From contig NZ_JAKSYC010000267.1 in assembly GCF_022829585.1 (NCBI RefSeq), positions 1 to 64,000 of the forward strand: DNA of 64,000 nucleotides. Reading direction: 5' to 3'. Positions within the stretch are counted from its first letter, which is position 1, and every line of letters begins with the position of its first letter. The notes beneath the pieces were generated by a model, which was not told the DNA's origin, did not search any database, and was given only the letters and a program-made list of their open reading frames with translations. This document shows, piece after piece, positions 34,783 through 43,844 of the stretch. This DNA comes from Methylobacterium sp. J-026. Its GTDB lineage: Bacteria > Pseudomonadota > Alphaproteobacteria > Rhizobiales > Beijerinckiaceae. Both the position numbers and the translations under genes were made by a program.

Positions 34783-35896
34783 TCCCGGTTCGGCCCCCGT
34801 CGGCGAGGACCGGTTCGGGCGGCCGGTCCGCCAGGAGCCGGCGGCGCAGGCGCGCGCAGGGGCGCTCGACGAACCGGTACAGGGCCCAGCACCAGAGCAG
34901 GGTCGGCGGGAAGGCCGCGAGCATCAGCCCGACGCCGTGCAGCCCGGGCCGCAGGTGCAGCACCAGCGCCACCACGGCCATGTGGGCGAGATAGAAGCCG
35001 TAGGACCAGAGCCCGAGCTGGCGCATCGGCCGGCTGGCGAGCAGGCGCACCAGGGGCCCCTCCCCGTGCAGCAAATAGGCGAAGGGCACGAACAGGGCCG
35101 CGCTCTGCAGGGTGTAGCGCAGGGTCTCGCGGAACGCGGGCGCGCGCGCCGCCAGGGTCGCGAGGATCACCGCGAGGCTCGCCGCCGCGTGCCAGGCCCG
35201 CGGGCGCCAGGCGCGATCGGCCGGGATCACCGGGTTGTGCCACAGGCCGAGACAGCAGCCGAACAGGATCGCGTCGATGCGGGTGTGGGTCCAGCTGTAG
35301 TTCAGGCTGTAATCCGGGAGCCGCCAGACGTTGAGGCACCGGATCGCCAGCACCACCCCGCAGACGGCCAGGCAGGCCAGAGCCGCCCGGCGCGGCGGCA
35401 GGCGCCCGAGCCACAGGGAGTAGGCCAGGGGGAAGGCGAGGTAGAAATGCTCCTCGATGGCGAGGCTCCACAGGGGCACGGGCAGCACCGCCTCGGTGCC
35501 GAACAGGCCGGGATAGTTCGTCAGGAACGTCGCCTGCCCGAGGATCGCCGCCGGCTCGACCGCCATCCAGTCGAGCAGTCCGAGGGCGTAGAGCGCGCCG
35601 GCAACCAGCAGGGTCAGGTACATCGGCGGCAGGATGCGCAGGCTGCGCCGGAGGTAGAAGGCGGACAGCGACACCGCGCCGGTCCGCGCGCGCTCGATCC
35701 GCAGCAGGGTGGTGATCAGGTAGCCGCTGAGGAAGAAGAAGACCGTGACGCCGAAGCCCCCGGGGACGACGTGGCTGTAGCCGCAATGGGCCGCGAACAC
35801 GATCAGGATGGCGAGCGCCCGCACCCCGTCGAGCTGCGGCAGGTAGGGCATCGCGTCCGGGATTTTCCGGGTCGCGTCAATTCCGGGTTCCGGCAT
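34769..35896 (-). CDS. Acyltransferase family 3 (OafA/ExoZ-like) membrane protein
   Basis: 375 residues from ATG 35896, which has AAGGAGGAGCC upstream. About ten membrane helices with the acyltransferase-3 signatures: LDGVRALAILIVFAAH (catalytic H), FFFLSGYLITTLL, LRRSLRILPPMYLTLL and WSLAIEEHFYLAFPL. Such proteins O-acylate (often acetylate) extracytoplasmic glycans: exopolysaccharide, lipopolysaccharide, peptidoglycan or periplasmic glucans. The frame is open further upstream, but without homology. Confidence 0.9.
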   Translation of the reverse strand: MPEPGIDATRKIPDAMPYLPQLDGVRALAILIVFAAHCGYSHVVPGGFGVTVFFFLSGYLITTLLRIERARTGAVSLSAFYLRRSLRILPPMYLTLLVAGALYALGLLDWMAVEPAAILGQATFLTNYPGLFGTEAVLPVPLWSLAIEEHFYLAFPLAYSLWLGRLPPRRAALACLAVCGVVLAIRCLNVWRLPDYSLNYSWTHTRIDAILFGCCLGLWHNPVIPADRAWRPRAWHAAASLAVILATLAARAPAFRETLRYTLQSAALFVPFAYLLHGEGPLVRLLASRPMRQLGLWSYGFYLAHMAVVALVLHLRPGLHGVGLMLAAFPPTLLWCWALYRFVERPCARLRRRLLADRPPEPVLADGGRTGITPA

Positions 35897-36117
35897 GACG
35901 GGCGGCTCCTCCTTCGCCGCAGGGACGACCGTGGCAGAGCAGTAAGCGGCATATTCGTTCCCAGCGACATCCGCACAGGCACCGGAGCCGATGACCACAT
36001 CGCGGATTGGTGAATCGCCGCCGCGGGCCGGGCCCGGACACGGAGGGGATTGGTAACCACGCACGCCTACCATCCGCCCCGACCGCGCCCCTCCGGGCGC
36101 CCTCGGGAGTGTCGCGT

Positions 36118-37794
36118 ATGGTCCCGGTCCAACTCCGCCGCCGCGCCCGCCCGCGCGCCGCCCTCGGTGCGGGCCTGTCGCTACTGGCCCTGCTCGGCGT
36201 CCCGGGCGATGCGCGGGCGGAGGGGTCCCAGGCGGCTGCACCGGCCGTCGGCCCGAACACCACCGCGCCGGTCCCGCCGGCTGCCGTCCCGGTCTCCGCC
36301 TCGCCCTCGGGTCCGGAGGCCGGTGCGGCGAAGGGCCAGGAGGCGAAGGGTCAGGAGGCGAAGGGCCCGGACGCCAGGGCGCCCGACACGAGGGCCCCGG
36401 AGGCGAAGCCCCCGGAGGCCGCGGCCGCCGCACTGAAGCCGATCCCGGCCAAGCCGGACATCGCCAAGGCGTCGCGCGAGCCTGCACCCCTCGTCTACGC
36501 CCGAGTCTCCACCGATCCGAGCCCGACGCTGACCGCGCGCACCTTCCTCGACACCCTCCGGGCGGCCGAGCGCTACGCCGCCTTCGCGGAGGCCGGCGGA
36601 TGGGAGCGGCTGCCCGACGACCTCGCGCGCCTAGCGCCCGGCGCCTCCAGCACGGCGATCCCGGCGCTCCGCCACCACCTGACCTTGACCGGCGACCTGC
36701 CGGCGGACGCGCCCCCGAGCGACCGCCTCGACCCGCCGCTGGTGGCGGCGGTCGCGGCCTTCCAGGGCCGCCACGGCCTGCCCGACAGCGGCATCCTCGG
36801 CCGGCTCACGATCAACGCGCTGAACGTGCCCGCCCCGGTGCGCCAGCGGCAGCTCGCCGCCTCCGCGGCCCGGCTGATGGGCTCGAAATTCCCGTTCGGC
36901 GAGCGCTACGTCGTGGTCAACATCCCCTCGGCCGCCGTCGAGGCGGTGGAGAACGGCGCCGTGGTGCGCCGCTACGTCGCCGTCGTCGGCTCCCCCGACA
37001 AGGCGACACCGACGGTGGAAACGCGGATCACCGACATCAACTTCAACCCGACCTGGACCGTGCCGGCCTCGGTGGTGAAGAACGAGATCATCCCGCAGAT
37101 GCGTAAGAACCCGGGGTATCTCGCCAAGAACCACATCCGCATCCTCGGCCAGAGCGGCGAGGTCGACCCGACCAAGATCGACTGGGCGGGCGAGAGGGCG
37201 GTCAACTACACCCTGCGCCAGGATTCCGGCTTCGACAATTCGCTGGGCCAGGTGCGGATCGACATGCCGAACCGCTTTGCCGTCTACATGCACGACACGC
37301 CGGCGAAGTCGCTGTTCGCCGCGAACGTACGCTTCCACAGCCACGGCTGCGTCCGGGTCGGCCAGGTCAAGGAGCTGGTCGGCTGGCTGCTGCAGGGCGC
37401 CGACGGGCCGAACGGGCCGGGCACGAGCTGGGGGCCGATCGAGATCGAGACCGGCATCGCGGACGGCGAGCGCCGCGACATCAAGCTGGTGAAGCCGGTG
37501 CCGGTGGCCTTCGTGTACCTCACGGGCTACGCCACCCCGGACGGGAAGGCGCATTTCCGCGACGACATCTACACCCTCGACACGCCGGCCTCCGAGCCCG
37601 CGGCGACGGGGGCGATCCCGCCGGCCGGGGCCGCGCAGCCTGCCGGGATGCCGAAGCCCGCGGCGGTCAAGCCGGCGGCGATCAAGGCTGCCGTGGCGAA
37701 GCCCGCTCCTGCCAAACCGGTGGCCAACAGGGCACCTGCAGCGAAGCCGGCCGCGGAGGGGCTTAACCCAGACGCGCCTCTGCCGCCCCGCTGA
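36118..37794 (+). CDS. Large L,D-transpeptidase (YcbB/LdtD-type)
   Basis: 558 residues. Signal peptide (ALGAGLSLLALLGVPGDARA), a disordered Ala/Pro/Lys linker with short repeats (KGQEAKGQEAKGPDAR, APEAKPPEA), a peptidoglycan-binding-like helix region (DPPLVAAVAAFQGRHGLPDSG), then the YkuD domain with VVNIPSAAVEAVENG and the catalytic motif FHSHGCVRVGQ. The C-terminus is another Ala/Pro/Lys-rich tail. This scaffold is that of YcbB, which makes 3-3 cross-links. Start ATG 36118 (GGGAG eight bases upstream). It is the third YkuD protein in the window. Confidence 0.92.
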   Translation: MVPVQLRRRARPRAALGAGLSLLALLGVPGDARAEGSQAAAPAVGPNTTAPVPPAAVPVSASPSGPEAGAAKGQEAKGQEAKGPDARAPDTRAPEAKPPEAAAAALKPIPAKPDIAKASREPAPLVYARVSTDPSPTLTARTFLDTLRAAERYAAFAEAGGWERLPDDLARLAPGASSTAIPALRHHLTLTGDLPADAPPSDRLDPPLVAAVAAFQGRHGLPDSGILGRLTINALNVPAPVRQRQLAASAARLMGSKFPFGERYVVVNIPSAAVEAVENGAVVRRYVAVVGSPDKATPTVETRITDINFNPTWTVPASVVKNEIIPQMRKNPGYLAKNHIRILGQSGEVDPTKIDWAGERAVNYTLRQDSGFDNSLGQVRIDMPNRFAVYMHDTPAKSLFAANVRFHSHGCVRVGQVKELVGWLLQGADGPNGPGTSWGPIEIETGIADGERRDIKLVKPVPVAFVYLTGYATPDGKAHFRDDIYTLDTPASEPAATGAIPPAGAAQPAGMPKPAAVKPAAIKAAVAKPAPAKPVANRAPAAKPAAEGLNPDAPLPPR

Positions 37795-37930
37795 GCCCGA
37801 TCCGGCCGTTCAGGTTTGGCTGAGCCGGGACGTGTCCCGACGACCCGTCTGCCTCACCGCAAAGCAACGGCGCAGGACTTTCCTTTTTGAGCTGTTATCG
37901 GGCATCATATGACAGCGCGGCGGGCGTCCG

Positions 37931-38227
37931 ATGGCGCGGACAGCGAGAGTTGTCTCGGGCCGCGATGCGGAATTCGGCATGGCTTCGCAGTCGGTCAAGA
38001 TCGATGCTGACGGGACGCTCGTCATCCCGGCCGATTTCCGACGGGAGCTTGGGCTTTCGGCCGGCGACACCGTCATGGTCGAACTGGCCGAGGACGGTCT
38101 GCGGGTCCGCTCCCTGTCTGCCGCAGTCCGGGCGGCGCAGGCCATCGTCCGCAGCTTCGCGCCGACCGATCGGAGCTTGGCCGACGAGTTGATCGCGGAG
38201 CGCCGGTCAGAGGCGGAGCGTGAGTGA
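37931..38227 (+). CDS. AbrB/MazE/SpoVT-fold antitoxin (VapB-type)
   Basis: 98 residues (82 if the internal ATG 37979 is used). Swapped-hairpin DNA-binding fold: VKIDADGTLVIPADFRREL, LSAGDTVMVELAEDGLRVRS. The C-terminal helix (PTDRSLADELIAERR) would bind and block the toxin. It overlaps the vapC start by eight bases, the normal antitoxin-toxin order, and probably autorepresses the operon. Confidence 0.85.
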   Translation: MARTARVVSGRDAEFGMASQSVKIDADGTLVIPADFRRELGLSAGDTVMVELAEDGLRVRSLSAAVRAAQAIVRSFAPTDRSLADELIAERRSEAERE

Positions 38228-38612
38228 GGCCTTCGTCCTCGACGCCTCGGCGCTGCTCTGTCTGCTTCGTACGGAGACGGGGGCCGAGCAGGTTGCCGAG
38301 ATTCTTCCGCAATCTGTGATCGGTGCGGTGAACCTGTCCGAAGTCTATGCCAAATTGGCTGAAGCCGGCGGATCGGAATCGCAGATCACACGCGCACTTG
38401 GCGTCCTCCGCCTCGCGATCGAACCATTCGATGACGAACAGGCTCGGATTGCCGGGATCCTGCGCCCGCCAACGCGGTCAATCGGGCTCTCGCTCGGCGA
38501 TCGAGCCTGCCTCGCTTTGGCAAAGCAACGCCAATCGATTGCCGTGACGACGGATCGGGTCTGGAGCCGGCTGCCGGCCAATCTCGGGCTCAGCGTCAGG
38601 ATCGTCCGCTAG
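38220..38612 (+). CDS. PIN-domain ribonuclease toxin (VapC-type)
   Basis: 130 residues from GTG 38220. PIN-domain acidic residues: D in VLDASALLCLL, E in NLSEVYAKL, D in SLGDRACLALA and the later TTD. VapC toxins are endoribonucleases that cleave tRNA or rRNA when free of VapB. The stop codon TAG is made by the TA target site plus the first G of the IS element that follows; before insertion the codon was apparently TAA, so the protein is unchanged in length. Confidence 0.87.
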   Translation: MSEAFVLDASALLCLLRTETGAEQVAEILPQSVIGAVNLSEVYAKLAEAGGSESQITRALGVLRLAIEPFDDEQARIAGILRPPTRSIGLSLGDRACLALAKQRQSIAVTTDRVWSRLPANLGLSVRIVR

Positions 38613-39461
38613 GGTGTGAACCGAACCAAGCCATTGCATGGCTTGTCGGTTTGTGAGTCCAGGCGGCCGTTTGCGGCCTGGAGGTGACGATGGTGAACCT
38701 GTTCTGGCTCTCGGATGAGCCGTGGGCAGTGATCGAGCCGTTCATGCCCAGGGAGCAGCCCGGACCCGAGCGGAACGACGACCGGCAGATCATCTCGGGG
38801 ATCCTGCACGTTCTCACGTCGGGCTGCCGCTGGCGCGACGGCCCGGCCGCGTATGGCCCGCGCACCACGGTCTACAACCGCCTCAATCGCAGGTCGCGGC
38901 GCGGCTTCTGGAAGGCGATGCTGACCGCGCTGGCCGGGCCCGGGTGGGCTGGCGATGCGACCGCTCTCGACAGCAGCTACGTCCGGGCTCACCGGTCTGC
39001 CCAGGGCGGGAAAGGGGGGCGAGGGCGCAGGCCATCGGCCCGTCGCGCGGTGGTCAAACGATCAAGATCCACGCACGCACCGATGTCCTTGGCCGGCCCG
39101 GCGTCCTCCTGCTGACGCCGGGCAATGCCAGCGACGTGACGACTGCCCCAGCGGTGCTAGCCGAAGCGCCGGGCCGGATCCGCCGTTTCAGCGCCGACAC
39201 GGGCTACGATGCCGACTGGCTGCGCACCGACCTCCGCACCAGTGGGGTCACGCCCGTCATCCCGGGCAAACGCAGTCGCAAGCGTCGGATCCCCCATGAC
39301 AGGCCCCGCTATCGGGAGCGCTGGCGCATCGAGGCGATGTTCGCCCGCCTCACAGACTTTCGTCGCATCGCCACGCCCTACGACAAGCTCGCCCGCAACG
39401 ACACCTCAGCCCTCGCTCTGGCCGCCGTCGTCGCGTCCTGGTGCTGATCGAGTCCAGACCC
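38612..39461 (+). mobile_element. Intact IS5-family (IS427-like) insertion sequence, 850 bp
   Basis: The element begins GGGTGTGAAC and ends GTCCAGACCC; the ends are imperfect inverted repeats (GGGTCTGGAC on the reverse of the right end). A TA dinucleotide flanks both sides (38610-38611 and 39462-39463), the target duplication typical of this group. It encodes one transposase in two frames. Size, terminal G-rich repeats and TA duplication fit the IS427 group of IS5. Confidence 0.85.
38690..39447 (+). CDS. IS5-family DDE transposase made by -1 ribosomal frameshift
   Basis: The first frame runs from ATG 38690 (GGAGG site) to 39115 and contains FWLSDEPWAVIEPFMP, the IS5 N-terminal signature, and the first catalytic Asp in DATALDSSYVRAH. 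The homologous continuation, GGQTIKIHARTDVLGRPG through ADTGYDADWLR (second Asp) and RWRIEAMFARLTDFRRIATPYD (Glu), is in the -1 frame ending at 39447. The switch point is AAAGGGGGG at 39011-39019; slipping back one base joins the frames smoothly into a product of about 252 residues. Programmed frameshifting is known for this group, so the element is probably functional rather than broken. Confidence 0.85.
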
Positions 39462-42119
39462 TAAAACTACCTTCACCAGCCCCGGATCCTCCGGGTCCCG
39501 CCCTTGGGTGAACCCGAGCCGGCGGCAGACCGCCAGCATCGGCCGGTTCTCGGCCAGCACCGTACCCTCGACCCGGCCGATCCCCTCGGAGCGCGCCCAG
39601 TCGATCATCAGGCGCATCAGCGCAAAGGCGAGGCCGGTCCCCCTAGCGTCGCGGCCGACCGCGATGGCGTATTCGCCGCTCTCGTGGTTGGCGTCGGCGT
39701 GCAGGCGGACGGCGCCGAGCATGCGCTCGCCGCCCTGCGGCTCCACCTCGGTGGCGACGAAGGCGATGGCGCGGGCATAATCGAGCTGCGTGAGGCGGGC
39801 CAGGAAAGCGTGGCTGAACGCCCGCACCGGTCCGAAGAAGCGCAGGCGCAGGTCCTCCGGGTCGAGCCCCTGGAAGAAGGCCAGGAACAGGCCCTCGTCC
39901 TCCGGGCGCACCGGCCGCACGCGGATCGTGCGGTTCTTCAGGTTGAGGGTCCGCACCCATTCCGCCGGATAGGGCCGGATCGCGAAGCGCGGATGGCCGC
40001 GCCCGTGCCGCCCCTTCTCCCAGCGCCCGATCCGCACCCGGGCGTCCAGGGCCAGGACGCCGGTCTCGTCGGCCAGCAGGGGGTTGATGTCGAGTTCGCG
40101 GACCTGCGGCAGGTCGGCGGCGAGCTGCGCCAGCTTCACCAGCGTCAGGGCGATCGCCGGCAGATCGGCCGCCGGCACGTCGCGATAGGCTTCGAGGCGC
40201 CGGGCGACCCGGGTCCGGCCGATGAGATCCCGGGCGAGGGTCAGGTCGAGCGGCGGCAGGCCCAGGGCCCGGTCGTCGATCACCTCCACGGCCGTGCCGC
40301 CCCGCCCGAACACCACCACGGGACCGAAGACCGGATCCTCGGCGAGCCCGGCGATGAGTTCGCGGCGCTGGCCCCGGCGGACCATGGGCTGCACCGCGAA
40401 GCCGGTCACCCGGGCGTCCGGCCGCTCCCGGCGCGCCCGGGCCAGGATGCTGCGCGCGGCCTCCCGGACATCGGCCTCGCTGGTCAGGTCGAGATGCACG
40501 CCGCCGATGTCGGATTTGTGCACGATGTCGGGGGAGACGACCTTGAGGGCGACCGCGCCGCCGGCCGCGATGATCGGCCAGGCGGCGGCCGCCGCGGCAT
40601 CCTTGTCGGGGGCCAGCGTGATCGGCACGATCGGGATCCCGTAGGCCTCGAGCAGGCCATTGACCGCGATCGGATCGAGCCACGCCGCCCCCTGGCGCAG
40701 GGAGTGGGCGATGATCGTGCGGGCGCGGGCCGTGTCGGGGGAGAAGTCGCGGGGCAGCGAGTCGGGCGTCCGCATCAGATCGTCCTGGGCCTCGCGGTAG
40801 CGCACGAGGTGGAGGAACCCTTCGATCGCCTCGGAATCGGTGGCGAAATGCGGGAGGCCGGCGCGCGCGAAGGCCGCCCGCGCCGCCTCGGCATCCCCGA
40901 GGGAGACCGCGAAGAGCGGCTTCTTGCGGGTCTGGCCGGCGCGGGCGCGCTTGACCGTGTCGGCGATCGCGTCGGCGACCTCGCCCGCGCTCGAGCGGAC
41001 GGTGGGGACGTGGATCGCCAGCACGGCGTCACTCGTGCGGTCGGCGAGGATCGGCCCGAGGGCGGCCGCGAAGGCCGGTCCCGCCGCGTCGATGCCGAGG
41101 TCGAGGGGATTGCCGGCCGGGCGGCCCTCGGCCTCGGCGGCCCCGGCCATGATGCCCGCGCGCTCGATCAGCCGGTCGGCGGCGAGAAGGCCGATGCCGC
41201 GGCCGTTCGACAGGATCGCGAGCCGGTCGCCCGGGAAGGGGCGCTGGCGCCCCAGGGTCTCGACGGCGGAGAACATCGCGTCGAGGTCCTGCACCGCCAG
41301 CAGCCCGGCCCGCCGGAAGGCCGCGGCGTAGACCGCGTCCGGCCTGGCCAGCGCCCCCGTATGGGTCTCGGCGGTGCGGTTCGCCCGCCCGTGCCGCCCG
41401 GCGCGCAGGACCACAACCGGCTTGGCCCGGGCGGCGGCGCGGGCGGCCGACATGAACCGGCGGGCATCCGCGACCCGGTCGAGGCACAGCAGGATCGCGC
41501 GGGTGCGGTAATCGGCGGCGAAATGATCGAGGCAATCGGCCACGCCGATATCGAGGACGCTGCCGAGCGAGAGGACCGCCGAGAAACCCGTCCCGTGGCG
41601 GGCCCCCCACTCGACGATGGCGGCCGCGACCGTGCCCGATTGCGAGACGAGGGCGAGGTCGCCGGCGGCGGGCGCGTGGGCGAACAGGCTGGCGTTGAGC
41701 TGGGCGCCGGGCACGGCGAGGCCGGCACTGTCGGGGCCGAGCAGGCGCAGGCCGTGCGCGCGGGCGATCCGGTGCGCGGTCGGCCCGGGATCGTCCGGCC
41801 CGGAGCCGAGCCGGGCCGTCAGGATGACGGCCGCCCCCGCGCCGGCCGCCGCCGCCTGCGCGACGACCTCGGGGACGCGCGGCGGCGGCACCGCGATCAG
41901 GACGAGATCGGGGATGGTGGGCAGATCCGCGATCTGCGGGACGCAGGGGAGGCCGGCGACCTCCGCATGATCGGGCTGGACCGGCAGGATCGCGCCGGGA
42001 AAGCCCGCGGCGCGCAGGCCATCCAGGACGCTGCGGCCGAGGGAGCCCTCGCGCGCCATCGCGCCGACCAGGGCGATCGACCGGGGCGCCAGCAGCTTGT
42101 CGAACCGGTAGGTGCTCAC
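39378..42119 (-). CDS. Bifunctional ADP-forming acyl-CoA synthetase / GNAT acetyltransferase
   Basis: 913 residues from GTG 42119. Order: CoA-binding Rossmann domain (ALVGAMAREGSLGRSVL), succinyl-CoA-synthetase-like domains (ALVSQSGTVAAAIVEWG with the catalytic His region, LSNGRGIGLLAADRL), an ATP-grasp domain (GAVALKVVSPDIVHKSDIGG) and a C-terminal GNAT domain from about 735 (RVRPVRPEDEGLFLAFFQG ... GVGRDARGTGLAFALM-type acetyl-CoA loop). These PatZ/Pka-like proteins acetylate lysines in metabolic enzymes. The last 27 residues (GSGLDQHQ... onward) are encoded by the IS element, replacing the original C-terminus. Whether the GNAT domain still folds normally is unknown. Confidence 0.9.
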   Translation of the reverse strand: MSTYRFDKLLAPRSIALVGAMAREGSLGRSVLDGLRAAGFPGAILPVQPDHAEVAGLPCVPQIADLPTIPDLVLIAVPPPRVPEVVAQAAAAGAGAAVILTARLGSGPDDPGPTAHRIARAHGLRLLGPDSAGLAVPGAQLNASLFAHAPAAGDLALVSQSGTVAAAIVEWGARHGTGFSAVLSLGSVLDIGVADCLDHFAADYRTRAILLCLDRVADARRFMSAARAAARAKPVVVLRAGRHGRANRTAETHTGALARPDAVYAAAFRRAGLLAVQDLDAMFSAVETLGRQRPFPGDRLAILSNGRGIGLLAADRLIERAGIMAGAAEAEGRPAGNPLDLGIDAAGPAFAAALGPILADRTSDAVLAIHVPTVRSSAGEVADAIADTVKRARAGQTRKKPLFAVSLGDAEAARAAFARAGLPHFATDSEAIEGFLHLVRYREAQDDLMRTPDSLPRDFSPDTARARTIIAHSLRQGAAWLDPIAVNGLLEAYGIPIVPITLAPDKDAAAAAAWPIIAAGGAVALKVVSPDIVHKSDIGGVHLDLTSEADVREAARSILARARRERPDARVTGFAVQPMVRRGQRRELIAGLAEDPVFGPVVVFGRGGTAVEVIDDRALGLPPLDLTLARDLIGRTRVARRLEAYRDVPAADLPAIALTLVKLAQLAADLPQVRELDINPLLADETGVLALDARVRIGRWEKGRHGRGHPRFAIRPYPAEWVRTLNLKNRTIRVRPVRPEDEGLFLAFFQGLDPEDLRLRFFGPVRAFSHAFLARLTQLDYARAIAFVATEVEPQGGERMLGAVRLHADANHESGEYAIAVGRDARGTGLAFALMRLMIDWARSEGIGRVEGTVLAENRPMLAVCRRLGFTQGRDPEDPGLVKVVLGSGLDQHQDATTAARARAEVSLRASLS

Positions 42120-42518
42120 GAGACCACCGTCACGGGGTCGGGTCCCGCGGGTCGGTCGTGCCGGCGTGCATGGGGTGTCCCTCGCTCACGTCGGGATCGG
42201 GCACGCGGATCCAGAGTGCCCGCAATCCTACCAGATGGCGCACGCGGCCGCCCAGGCAACGCCCCATTATCCCGGAACAGTCCCGGCGCGATCCTCCGCC
42301 GCCCGGCCGGCTTGCGAGCACCAGGCAGATCAAATATCCGTCACCCTTTATCCTCGCTAGAACGCCCGCTATGGCGATGTGTAATTTGTTCTTGCCATAA
42401 AAGTCGCATCACAATAGTAGATGCGCCTCAACTGCCGACAACAGGCGGGATGGAAACAGATTCCGATCTTTAGCGTCGTGTGACCGCGCGAGCCCGGGAT
42501 CGCCAGGAGGTTTGAGGA
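42120..42518. other. AT-enriched regulatory region upstream of mucR
   Basis: About 400 bp between the divergent acyl-CoA synthetase and mucR. The last 200 bp is notably AT-rich with A/T tracts, the kind of DNA MucR/Ros proteins bind for autoregulation. Confidence 0.5.
42392..42420 (+). promoter_or_regulatory. Possible sigma-70-type promoter of mucR
   Basis: TTGCCA (42392-42397), 17-base spacer, TAGTAG (42415-42420), about 100 bp before the mucR start. The -10 is a poor match to TATAAT. Confidence 0.35.
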
Positions 42519-42932
42519 ATGGATTCCACGGTCGAAGGGCAGACGGATTTTCTCACGCTTTCAGTCGACATCGTGTCGGCCTTCGTGAGCAACAATCCGG
42601 TGCCCGCACCGGAACTGCCCGGGCTGATCGCCGCGGTTCACGCCGCTCTGCATTCCATCAGCCAGCCCGCGTCGGCGCCGGCCGAGGACCTGCGGCCCGC
42701 CGTCTCGGTCCGCCGCTCGGTCCAGGCCGACTTCATCGTCTGCCTGGAGGACGGGAAGAAGTTCAAATCCCTCAAGCGCCACCTGCGGACGCACTACAAC
42801 CTGACGCCCGACGAGTACCGGCAGAAATGGGGGCTGGCGCCCGACTATCCGATGGTCGCGCCGAACTACGCCGCGGCCCGGTCCAGCCTCGCCAAGAGCA
42901 TGGGCCTGGGCCACCAGCGCCGGAAGGGCTGA
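42519..42932 (+). CDS. MucR/Ros-family zinc-finger transcriptional regulator
   Basis: 137 residues from ATG 42519 behind AGGAGGTTTGAGGA. N-terminal oligomerisation region ([30 protein letters not shown]), then the single prokaryotic zinc finger: [20 protein letters not shown] followed by [13 protein letters not shown] and [10 protein letters not shown]. The usual second Cys position is replaced in this reading (CLEDG.KF), as in many MucR proteins that use C-x2/4-D-x9-H. MucR is a nucleoid-like regulator of exopolysaccharide synthesis, motility and symbiosis or virulence; targets here may include the surface-glycan genes. Confidence 0.9.
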   Translation: MDSTVEGQTDFLTLSVDIVSAFVSNNPVPAPELPGLIAAVHAALHSISQPASAPAEDLRPAVSVRRSVQADFIVCLEDGKKFKSLKRHLRTHYNLTPDEYRQKWGLAPDYPMVAPNYAAARSSLAKSMGLGHQRRKG

Positions 42933-43028
42933 GGGCGCCCCCGCGCATCCACAACTTTCCGGCCGTGGTTAGGCATCGGGCAAGGGCGCCTTGCGAGGGT
43001 CTGTGACCCGTCCGCGCCCCGAGATCCG

Positions 43029-43778
43029 ATGCCCGGCAAGCCCAGTCCCGTCGCCCGCCTGTTCTGGACGGCCGTGATCGGCTGTCCGTTCGGGCTCTGG
43101 TACGGCGCCCCCGCCCTCGCGGCCACGGGGCTCGCCCTGGCCTGCGTGCTGCTGCGCCATCTCGGGCGGCCGCGCCGCTTCCGGGCCCGGGTCCGGCGGA
43201 TCGCCCGGGCGCACGGGGAGACCCTGGCCCTGCGGCGGCGGCAGGAGCGTTTTCGCGACGCCTACGGCAACTGGATCACCGACGGCTGGCTGCGCGAGCG
43301 CGACTACTTCCTCGACCGCACGGTGATCCCGCAGATCGGTGCCCGCGACGCCGACCTCGCCGTCGCGGAGCGGGAGCGGATGCTGGCGATCGTCGAGGCC
43401 GAGGCGGCCGCGATCGCCCTGCCGGAGGAGGACGACGCGCCGGTGGACGGCCTCGACTACGAGCGCTACTGCGCCGAGCGCCTCGCCCGGGCGGGGTGGC
43501 GGGCGCACCGGACCCCGGCGAGCGGCGACCAGGGCGCCGACATCGTGGCGATCCGCGACGGCCGGCGCCTGATCGTCCAGTGCAAGCGCCTGACGAAGCC
43601 CGTGGGCAACGCCGCCGTGCAGGAGGCAGCTGCGGCTCAGCGCTACTGGGCGGGCGACCGCGCCGCGGTGGTCTCGAACGCCGGCTTCACGCCGGCCGCG
43701 CGCCGGCTCGCGGCCGCGACCGGCGTGCTGCTCCTGCATCACGACGGACTCGACGCGATCGACCTCGCGGAGGCGTGA
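43029..43778 (+). CDS. Membrane-anchored Mrr-like restriction endonuclease-fold protein
   Basis: 249 residues. Two hydrophobic helices at the N-terminus (LFWTAVIGCPFGLWYGAP, ALAATGLALACVLLRHLG) anchor it to the membrane. A charged helical region follows. The C-terminal Mrr/PD-(D/E)xK nuclease domain begins at DYERYCAERLARAGW and contains GDQGADIVAIRDG and LIVQCKR, the D...QxK catalytic core. Homologous membrane-linked Mrr-like proteins may act in defence or nucleic acid turnover. It sits 96 bp downstream of mucR on the same strand. Confidence 0.85.
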   Translation: MPGKPSPVARLFWTAVIGCPFGLWYGAPALAATGLALACVLLRHLGRPRRFRARVRRIARAHGETLALRRRQERFRDAYGNWITDGWLRERDYFLDRTVIPQIGARDADLAVAERERMLAIVEAEAAAIALPEEDDAPVDGLDYERYCAERLARAGWRAHRTPASGDQGADIVAIRDGRRLIVQCKRLTKPVGNAAVQEAAAAQRYWAGDRAAVVSNAGFTPAARRLAAATGVLLLHHDGLDAIDLAEA

Positions 43779-43844
43779 GGGTCGCGGGCGAGCCGACCGG
43801 GACGGCGCTCGCCGCCGCCGGGAAGCCGAGCCCGAAAACCGCGC

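Noticed and set aside
38690..39447. Transposase as a pseudogene
   Set aside because: Ends, TA duplication and all catalytic residues are intact and the frame change coincides with a slippery run.
39504..42473. 989-codon plus-strand frame
   Set aside because: Antisense to the acyl-CoA synthetase with all its domains; long shadow frames are expected at this GC content.
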